Source: a virus
IMG/VR virus record: IMGVR_UViG_3300027963_000017
Span: 1-34,968 of that record
Reading direction: 5' to 3' (one strand)
DNA: 34,968 nt
Shown here: piece after piece, positions 30,923 to 34,968 of the stretch
Layout: every line of letters starts with the position of its first letter
Position numbering within the stretch: the stretch's first letter is position 1
Program-made: the position numbers and the translations under genes
The notes under the pieces: generated by a model
The model's input: the letters and a program-made list of their open reading frames with translations, nothing else
Databases searched by the model: none
Told to the model about the DNA's origin: nothing

Positions 30923-30937
30923 TGTCCATGCCTGAAA

Positions 30938-31735
30938 TTACTCAATAGCGTCCTCCAAATCTGAGAATGTATCGACTCCTTGTTTGGCTGCTATAAATTG
31001 TGTCTTGGTCACAGCGTCCATTCGCTTAATTGCATTAGCGTTCCCCGCCTCCCAAGTTTTTCGCTTTTCTGCCTTGTCTTCTGGCTTTAGCTTTGGCGAG
31101 TTCTCGATAGCGTCCAACATGGCTACGTAACGCTCAATGTAATCTTTCCAATCGGTGCAATTAGCGTAAACACTACCGTCAGGCAAAAATAATTGATATT
31201 CGCTTACCGGTTCCTCAATAACGATTTCCGCTTCGCCCATGTCCTTGACCGTCTGTGGAGGAGCTTTGAATGTTTCGACTTCTTCAGGCGTATAAACTCC
31301 CACGACGCAGCCCGGATAGACTGTTCTAACGCCTTCTGAGACGCATCTGGCTCGCAACATGGCTCTAGCGTAGTTGCGCCAGTTATCCTTGCCGGTAAGC
31401 CCGATTTTCTTTGCCATCTCGAATGTCCAACTGACAGACACACTCCCACCATTAGGGTGAGAAAAATTACCAGTAACGCGCTCATCGGTGTATTCCTCCC
31501 ACTTAACGGTGCCACCGGCTTGTTGGAAACGGGCAAGCATAGCGTCAGCCTTCAAAGCAGGGCGACCCTGTATGACATGAAAATCACGCATAGCAATAGC
31601 AGGATGCAGGTTTTCAGCTTGACATAGGAGCATGATAGCCATTGCTTCCTCAGTTGATTTAAAGCCGAACATCTTGCTTTTAGATGCAACTTCAGCCATT
31701 TCTCTTATTTCGTTAATTGGCACTAAAGCTGTCAT
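30938..31735 (-). CDS. recT: RecT-family single-strand annealing protein
   Basis: 265 residues. The segment M-A-I-M-L-L-C-Q-A-E-N-L-H-P-A (about 29-43), then F-H-V-I-Q-G-R-P-A-L-K-A-D-A-M-L and W-R-N-Y-A-R-A-M-L-R-A-R-C-V-S-E are typical of RecT-type annealing proteins of phages. It would coat single strands left by the exonuclease and anneal homologous strands. The gene follows the exonuclease accessory genes in a classic exonuclease-annealase-resolvase cluster. The start overlaps the previous stop by four bases. The C-terminal 60 residues are variable and charged. Confidence 0.8.
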   Translation of the reverse strand: MTALVPINEIREMAEVASKSKMFGFKSTEEAMAIMLLCQAENLHPAIAMRDFHVIQGRPALKADAMLARFQQAGGTVKWEEYTDERVTGNFSHPNGGSVSVSWTFEMAKKIGLTGKDNWRNYARAMLRARCVSEGVRTVYPGCVVGVYTPEEVETFKAPPQTVKDMGEAEIVIEEPVSEYQLFLPDGSVYANCTDWKDYIERYVAMLDAIENSPKLKPEDKAEKRKTWEAGNANAIKRMDAVTKTQFIAAKQGVDTFSDLEDAIE

Positions 31736-31929
31736 AAATCCCTCGCTTTCATCATTGCGTCGGCTATTTCATAGGCTATTTTTGCTTCTTCGTGAGCGTT
31801 CCAATCTAAATCTTCACGAAAATCAGCCATCAATGCCTGTAATGCTCTAACTGCAAAATAATCTCGCAAGGTCATTCCTGTTTCTTGCGTACCTGTTTTT
31901 GGGTCACGCCCACTTGGAAATGCGAACAT
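31732..31929 (-). CDS. Small acidic helical protein
   Basis: 65 residues from the ATG at 31929, preceded by a strong GGAGG; a longer ORF start at 32079 lies inside the exonuclease. It begins MFAFPSGRDPKTGTQETGMT, then L-R-D-Y-F-A-V-R-A-L-Q-A-L and an acidic helical end (AYEIADAMMKARDL). Proteins with an L-R-D-Y-F-A-A/V start are often seen next to phage recombination genes. Function unknown. Confidence 0.75.
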   Translation of the reverse strand: MFAFPSGRDPKTGTQETGMTLRDYFAVRALQALMADFREDLDWNAHEEAKIAYEIADAMMKARDL

Positions 31930-31939
31930 AAATCCTCCG

Positions 31940-32839
31940 TTATTTAAGTAAGAAGCGGCGAGAACCTGCCGTTTTCGCGACAAACTTCGCGTAAATGTCG
32001 GGGTGTTGGGCTTGGAATAACTTAGCGTCGAATCGTTCGCTGCCTTTGCTGTTTTTCCATGTCGCGAGTATTTTTCCATCGAAAGATACTAATTCAGAAC
32101 TCCATTGCATGTGGTTTTGCAAAGCTGTTAATAAGTGTTCTTCCTTTTCTTCTAGCCGCTTGATTTCTTCTTTAACGAACTTCAATGCTTCGGCTGCTTT
32201 CTCAATGGGCAGAGGGGCGATTACAGACGTTCCAGCGTCTTGGGCATAGATGAGCTTGGTCTGGTCGGTATCTTCGGCTTCTAGGGGGGTTTTAGTGGCT
32301 ACAGCACCCCAAAATTTAGCCATGTCTTTGATTAGTTCCTCTTTTTGAGCTTCCATAATTGAAAATTCAAATATTTCAAAGTTTTGGCCTCCGAACAAGA
32401 CGGCGAGTACAATTTTTTGTACATTATGACAAGCCGCCTCATGGATAAGCTGCGCCATGTCCGCAGCCGGAATAATCCCTGATTCCGCATCGAACTTATT
32501 GCGTACCGCCGCATTGTAGTTTTTAGCTTCAACCAGCGTTTGACCGTCCGCAGAGATGAAATCGAAATGGCTACGTAACCATCCTTCTTTGGAGTGTGTA
32601 AGCGCATAGTCTGCATCCTTTAATTCAATCTTCAATTTGTCTTGGGCTAAACGTCCGATTAGCGGCTGCATAACGTGACCCATTTGAACAGCTTCAACAT
32701 TAGATAAGTCTGGACGCTCTTTCAGGCCCAATTTCTCAAGTACAGCTTCGTTACCTTTGCCGTTTGCTGCTTTCCTGCTGTCACCAGACCACCACGCAGA
32801 ATTACGTATCTCTGGTGCGAAATCATCTTGGTTATTCAT
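31940..32839 (-). CDS. YqaJ-type viral exonuclease
   Basis: 299 residues. The N-terminal half is the lambda-exonuclease/YqaJ fold of the PD-(D/E)XK superfamily: M-G-H-V-M-Q-P-L-I (the usual acidic residue is Gln58 here), S-H-F-D-F-I (Asp93) and L-V-E-A-K-N-Y (Glu104, Lys106). The C-terminus is a helical, charged extension around 215-250. It digests a strand of duplex ends to give the single strand used by the RecT-like protein. The start lies within the end of the previous ORF (8-base overlap), with a TTTCCTAAC element 16 bases upstream. Confidence 0.8.
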   Translation of the reverse strand: MNNQDDFAPEIRNSAWWSGDSRKAANGKGNEAVLEKLGLKERPDLSNVEAVQMGHVMQPLIGRLAQDKLKIELKDADYALTHSKEGWLRSHFDFISADGQTLVEAKNYNAAVRNKFDAESGIIPAADMAQLIHEAACHNVQKIVLAVLFGGQNFEIFEFSIMEAQKEELIKDMAKFWGAVATKTPLEAEDTDQTKLIYAQDAGTSVIAPLPIEKAAEALKFVKEEIKRLEEKEEHLLTALQNHMQWSSELVSFDGKILATWKNSKGSERFDAKLFQAQHPDIYAKFVAKTAGSRRFLLK

Positions 32840-33071
32840 TGTTTGTCCTCACAAGGTTAGGAAATTTAACTTCTGGAAACAACTCTCTAATGTCATAGAT
32901 GACGGGTTCTGCTGCTTCAAATAACAGTCCCTTAGTCGTACAGGCGTAAGAATCTAGGCGCATCAAGGCGCATAGTTCAGACTTGGGATTGCCTTCAACC
33001 AGGTCAATGCCGTTGGAAGGGTGATAGCAGTTACGTGATTTATAGTGCTTGCAGTCTATGCAAATCTTCAT
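32832..33071 (-). CDS. Cys-rich small protein, zinc-binding type
   Basis: 79 residues. C-I-D-C-K-H-Y (3-9), C-Y-H-P (15-18) and two later Cys (C-A-L-M; Y-A-C-T) give a likely zinc site. This build (MKICxxCKHYxxxxCYHP) is common in phage early regions, with no known function. The ribosome site AAAGGGGTAATC and a TTTCCTAAC element precede the ATG. Its last codons K-F-P-N-L are themselves the TTTCCTAAC element of the next gene. Confidence 0.75.
   Translation of the reverse strand: MKICIDCKHYKSRNCYHPSNGIDLVEGNPKSELCALMRLDSYACTTKGLLFEAAEPVIYDIRELFPEVKFPNLVRTNNE
32856..32864 (-). promoter_or_regulatory. TTTCCTAAC leader element, before the exonuclease
   Basis: TTTCCTAAC on the minus strand, 16 bases before the ATG at 32839. 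It lies inside the coding end of the upstream gene (as F-P-N), which shows the element is kept at the nucleotide level even where it is also read as protein. Confidence 0.5.
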
Positions 33072-33088
33072 GATTACCCCTTTGTGGT

Positions 33089-33097
33089 GTTAGGAAA
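33089..33097 (-). promoter_or_regulatory. TTTCCTAAC leader element, before the Cys-rich gene
   Basis: TTTCCTAAC on the minus strand, 17 bases before the ATG at 33071. The TAA inside it is also the stop of the upstream ORF (33090). Confidence 0.5.
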
Positions 33098-33290
33098 TAA
33101 GACTATATACATTATCTGGATTAGGTGCAATATGTTTGTTTACCTCTCTTTCTTTGGGCAACACAAGGTCAACGTATAGGGATGATGATGAGTCATGCCG
33201 ATACTTCAGCCGTTGGCTGTCCACATTAGTAATGTGTTCTGCTGCTTTATTTATCGGGTCGTGTTTCCCGTCTCGCCAGACGTCTCTCAT
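33090..33290 (-). CDS. Small protein of unknown function
   Basis: 66 residues from the ATG at 33290; a GTG at 33302 adds four. It begins MRDVWRDGKHDPINKAAEHI, a polar sequence with a Ser run (DSSSSLYVDL) and C-terminal N-P-D-N-V-Y-S-L-I-S. Ribosome sites before both starts are poor. It lies directly downstream of a structured region and terminator. Kept as a moderate-confidence gene because it fills the space and reads like a protein. Confidence 0.45.
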   Translation of the reverse strand: MRDVWRDGKHDPINKAAEHITNVDSQRLKYRHDSSSSLYVDLVLPKEREVNKHIAPNPDNVYSLIS

Positions 33291-33302
33291 CAGCCTATTC
33301 AC

Positions 33303-33430
33303 CCGTTTATCGCTTGGGGCAGAACCCTCGCGTACCCGTTCCCCTTGGTCAAGGTAAACCGCTATTGTCCCGCGCTGGCACGGTCATGCCACTTGCTATC
33401 GTGCGGGGTACGGTAAACGCTTTGGGCAAT
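33303..33430 (-). promoter_or_regulatory. Leader or control segment with palindromes and direct repeats
   Basis: No gene. It contains CCTTGGTCAAGG (33343-33354, 5-base arms), TGGCA-n6-TGCCA (33376-33391), and GGTAAAC twice (33353-33359 and 33412-33418), each near a GCTAT-like sequence. Such short palindromes look like operator sites for the downstream gene, or iteron-like DNA sites. A 12-codon ORF (MTVPARDNSGLP) starts at 33387 but has weak support. Confidence 0.4.
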
Positions 33431-33507
33431 AAAAAAAGCCAGTTACAGCTGAGTCCGGTGAAGGTTCCCACAGATGCGCGGGAGACAGACTCATGTGTAA
33501 CTGGCTT
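33431..33507 (-). terminator. Large structured terminator or small RNA 3' end
   Basis: Perfect 12-bp arms AAGCCAGTTACA (33436-33447) and TGTAACTGGCTT (33496-33507) enclose a second 5-bp stem GAGTC (33451-33455)/GACTC (33488-33492) and a third 4-bp stem TCCC (33466-33469)/GGGA (33480-33483). The minus strand ends the stem with seven T (33437-33431), so it terminates there. Three stacked stems make a bigger structure than an ordinary terminator. Confidence 0.8.
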
Positions 33508-33564
33508 CTATTTATCGACCTTCACGTCAACAGGCGTAAATCTACGCGCGCGAGGATGCTTTTG

Positions 33565-33678
33565 TCAATCCCTCGGCGTAAGAAATGTCCATAAAAACCA
33601 CGCGCAGACCGCTAAAAGCATAAATCCTGCACCCATAAATATCCCCCCGACTAAGATTGTGAATAAACTGGCAAGCAT
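33565..33678 (-). CDS. 37-residue membrane peptide
   Basis: ATG at 33678 overlaps the previous stop (TAATG), with AAGG six bases upstream; TGA at 33567-33565. The sequence starts MLASLFTILVGGIFMGAGFM and has one membrane helix of about 30 residues with a W-F-L-W end and a short basic/acidic tail (TPRD). It is too short for routine ORF thresholds. It may insert in the host inner membrane and modify host physiology or exclusion; this is inference. An alternative frame at 33542-33781 is less well placed. Confidence 0.6.
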   Translation of the reverse strand: MLASLFTILVGGIFMGAGFMLLAVCAWFLWTFLTPRD

Positions 33679-33911
33679 TATTTGCCTTGCTCTGCTTTAA
33701 TTTCAGCAATAGGACGCCACCCGAATCGACGCCAAGTGCGCGTGACATCGGTACTATTTGATGGAATCCATTCTCGACCATCTAAAAGCCCCACAGAGGG
33801 GCTAACAGAGGACGCGAGCAGCTCAACGTCTCGAATAGTCTCTAATCGCTTAAAAACCCTATTCTGAGTCTCTAGTTCAATATCAATCATTAAGTTTTTA
33901 AGTTTGCCCAT
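33678..33911 (-). CDS. Small early protein
   Basis: 77 residues from the ATG at 33911 that follows TTTTGGGGATAACT; a start 12 bases earlier would lie inside that ribosome site. It begins MGKLKNLMIDIELETQNRVF with a helical N-terminal half and a C-terminal W-I-P-S-N-S-T-D-V-T-R-T-W-R-R-F segment. Unknown family. Its stop overlaps the 37-residue membrane peptide start. Confidence 0.65.
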   Translation of the reverse strand: MGKLKNLMIDIELETQNRVFKRLETIRDVELLASSVSPSVGLLDGREWIPSNSTDVTRTWRRFGWRPIAEIKAEQGK

Positions 33912-33926
33912 AGTTATCCCCAAAAG

Positions 33927-34013
33927 TTAGAAAGAAAGCAAAAGAACAAGAAAGCCCCATACAACTAGAAAGCCGATAAGGCCAGCAACGTATTCAAAGA
34001 GTGATTCAGGCAT
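33927..34013 (-). CDS. 28-residue membrane peptide
   Basis: ATG at 34013 comes two bases after the stop of the upstream gene (34016) and TAA is at 33929-33927, ten bases before the next ribosome site. It begins MPESLFEYVAGLIGFLVVWG and is one hydrophobic helix ending LLLSF. The tight fit between two genes argues for a real tiny gene. The ribosome site is weak (AAAG), so translation may be coupled to the gene before. Confidence 0.5.
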   Translation of the reverse strand: MPESLFEYVAGLIGFLVVWGFLVLLLSF

Positions 34014-34015
34014 GG

Positions 34016-34267
34016 TTACACTTTGGAATGGTCAAAGCAAAACACATAACCTTTGCCGTCGGCAGAATCCCCGAACCGCATATTGTCTAAATTCCAGTCT
34101 AATTTGTGTTTCTCAATGAGTGCTTTTACGGCTTGAAAGTGTGCTTGCTCGTATGATTCGGCGTATGGATAAGCAATAGTTGCTTCAAAACCACTTGATG
34201 TGAAAGCCTTGATACGAGTGCCGCGAGTGTTAGTGACAGGCAAGCATTTAGTGTGAATTGCAATCAT
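34016..34267 (-). CDS. Small conserved phage protein
   Basis: 83 residues starting MIAIHTKCLPVTNTRGTRIK, then K-A-F-T-S-S-G-F and A-T-I-A-Y-P-Y-A, and G-Y-V-F-C-F-D-H near the end. From memory this small mixed alpha/beta protein recurs in phages, with no known role. The ribosome site AAGGGGTTTACT and a TTTCCTAAC element precede it. Confidence 0.7.
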   Translation of the reverse strand: MIAIHTKCLPVTNTRGTRIKAFTSSGFEATIAYPYAESYEQAHFQAVKALIEKHKLDWNLDNMRFGDSADGKGYVFCFDHSKV

Positions 34268-34283
34268 AGTAAACCCCTTAAAT

Positions 34284-34292
34284 GTTAGGAAA
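34284..34292 (-). promoter_or_regulatory. TTTCCTAAC leader element, before the 83-residue gene
   Basis: TTTCCTAAC on the minus strand, 16 bases before the ATG at 34267. An ATTGA-n7-TCAAT hairpin overlapping the upstream stop lies at its 5' side. Confidence 0.5.
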
Positions 34293-34296
34293 TTGA

Positions 34297-34524
34297 TTAA
34301 GACTCAATAGCGCGTTGGATGGTATCTTTTTCAAGAAACCCGCCATGAATTACGGAATAACGACCAATACCTGCCGAATATTTCAAAACCTTGCAATTGC
34401 GGTAAACCTTAAAAACCTTCATTGCTTGTTCTTGGTTGCAAGATGCAATTTGCTGGACTGTCTCAATGAAATTGTTTTGACCATTGAGCATACGTATTGA
34501 CATATCTTTGATTGATTGACGCAT
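34297..34524 (-). CDS. Small early protein
   Basis: 75 residues from the ATG at 34524, chosen because TCGGAGTTAATC precedes it; a frame start at 34584 overlaps the previous gene. It begins MRQSIKDMSIRMLNGQNNFI and reads as helices (ETVQQIASCNQEQAMKVFKV) then a beta-type end (K-Y-S-A-G-I-G-R-Y-S-V-I-H-G-G-F). Unknown function, conserved-looking. Confidence 0.7.
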   Translation of the reverse strand: MRQSIKDMSIRMLNGQNNFIETVQQIASCNQEQAMKVFKVYRNCKVLKYSAGIGRYSVIHGGFLEKDTIQRAIES

Positions 34525-34539
34525 GATTAACTCCGAAAG

Positions 34540-34567
34540 GTTAGGAAAGTGCCGGATACGCTCCGGC
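34540..34567 (-). promoter_or_regulatory. Hairpin plus TTTCCTAAC leader module
   Basis: On the minus strand a 6-bp hairpin GCCGGA-gcgta-TCCGGC (34567-34551) is followed after two bases by TTTCCTAAC (34548-34540), and 15 bases later by the ATG at 34524. It has the same layout as 34785-34821, with a different stem sequence, so the structure and not the stem sequence is shared. Confidence 0.55.
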
Positions 34568-34580
34568 TGGCGGTTTAATA

Positions 34581-34772
34581 TCAAATTGCGATAATTGGTT
34601 GACTATCGGTGCAAATGCAAACGATACGCTCAAATTTTGGTGCATTTTTTAATGAATGCACAGTTACATTTCGGCCTGTGTGTGTATAGCTTTCAACGCG
34701 CATTTGTTTGCCGTGAACATTGATTATTTGACCGATTTTGTAATCAGATTTTGGAATAAAAGCAAATTTCAT
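34581..34772 (-). CDS. Small early protein, beta-rich
   Basis: 63 residues starting MKFAFIPKSDYKIGQIINVH and ending I-V-C-I-C-T-D-S-Q-P-I-I-A-I. Five short strands suggest a small barrel-like domain. The ribosome site AAGGGGCTTACC and two TTTCCTAAC elements precede the ATG. Function unknown. Confidence 0.7.
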   Translation of the reverse strand: MKFAFIPKSDYKIGQIINVHGKQMRVESYTHTGRNVTVHSLKNAPKFERIVCICTDSQPIIAI

Positions 34773-34784
34773 GGTAAGCCCCTT

Positions 34785-34821
34785 GTTAGGAAAAGGTTAG
34801 GAAAGCCAGATAAGCTCTGGC
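34785..34821 (-). promoter_or_regulatory. Hairpin plus tandem TTTCCTAAC leader module
   Basis: On the minus strand a 6-bp hairpin GCCAGA-gctta-TCTGGC (34821-34805) runs directly into TTTCCTAAC (34804-34796), repeated 11 bases later (34793-34785), 12 bases before the ATG at 34772. It is the only place with two copies of the 9-mer. Confidence 0.55.
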
Positions 34822-34843
34822 AAGCTGTTTGATTACTCCTGAA

Positions 34844-34968
34844 TTATTTAGCTTTTTTAGTTATTTTGTTTAAATAAGCAATCCTATGTTTTAAAACTGC
34901 TTTTGCAATTTGACCCATGTTTCCTTCCATTGCTGGCATGTCATACAACATATTTTTAAAACTAGTGC
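34844..34968 (-). CDS. Small protein gene spanning the circular join (3' part)
   Basis: The 3' portion of the 65-residue gene that starts at base 175 on the minus strand. Bases 34867-34968 duplicate 1-102, and 34844-34866 are the unique last codons and stop. The frame stays open across the junction, which supports circularity. The stop is followed after 22 bases by a 6-bp hairpin and two TTTCCTAAC elements that precede the next gene. Confidence 0.75.
   Translation of the reverse strand, partial: TSFKNMLYDMPAMEGNMGQIAKAVLKHRIAYLNKITKKAK
34867..34968. repeat. Terminal direct repeat, right copy
   Basis: Exact second copy of bases 1-102. Merging the two copies gives a circular map of 34866 bases and restores a complete 65-residue minus-strand ORF, which is the main reason to read the window as a whole phage genome. 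Confidence 0.95.

Noticed and set aside
33542-33781. 79-residue minus-strand ORF
   Set aside because: It overlaps both the 77-residue gene and the 37-residue membrane peptide, which are joined by a TAATG overlap and read as better proteins.

Overview
The window looks like one complete genome of a small tailed phage, about 34.9 kb, read from a circular map. The first 102 bases recur exactly as the last 102, and a small minus-strand gene reads without a break across that join. TerL, portal and coat protein, a connector protein followed by one long tail protein, and a set of large internal-virion-type proteins suggest a short-tailed (podovirus-like) virion. There is no integrase, repressor, RNA polymerase, DNA polymerase, primase or helicase that I can recognise. 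Gene style (RecT, YqaJ nuclease, RusA, a 3TM-type holin, an M15 endolysin) fits a phage of an aquatic Gram-negative bacterium, perhaps a betaproteobacterium. The host is inference, not read from the sequence.

Layout. A gene-free region (176-792) separates two divergent arms. It holds a minus-strand promoter, a (TA)10 tract in very AT-rich DNA, a possible G-quadruplex, hairpins and an intrinsic terminator. It is the best candidate for the replication origin and control region. The right arm (793-28188, plus strand) is one dense late operon: small early-type proteins, probable TerS, TerL, a DUF5672 glycosyltransferase-like gene, an HTH protein, portal, two 13-residue Lys/Arg-rich micropeptide ORFs, scaffold-like genes, coat protein, two beta-rich structural proteins, connector, a 660-aa tail protein, fibres, a 1208-aa protein with about 640 residues of Asn-Val repeats, three ejection-type proteins, the lysis cassette (small membrane proteins, holin, M15 peptidase), two basic proteins and a methyltransferase.

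The left arm (minus strand, from position 175 through the join to 34844 and down to 28181) has about ten very small genes, two of them 28- and 37-residue membrane peptides, then a structured terminator. It continues with a recombination module (YqaJ-type exonuclease, RecT-like annealing protein, RusA resolvase), a C5-cytosine methyltransferase, a second glycosyltransferase and a small possible nuclease. Its genes share an exact 9-base element, TTTCCTAAC, 12-18 bases before their start codons, twice directly after a 6-bp hairpin. The two arms converge and overlap by 8 bases at 28181-28188.

How it works together (inference). With only recombination enzymes of its own, the phage probably borrows the host replisome and uses RecT, exonuclease and RusA for recombination-dependent replication and resolution before TerL packaging. 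The cytosine methyltransferase would protect the DNA. The methyltransferase gene also contains a second, same-strand, long ORF in another frame that looks like a conserved phage protein. That dual-coding locus, the paired micropeptides and the repeated left-arm leader module are the most unusual things here.
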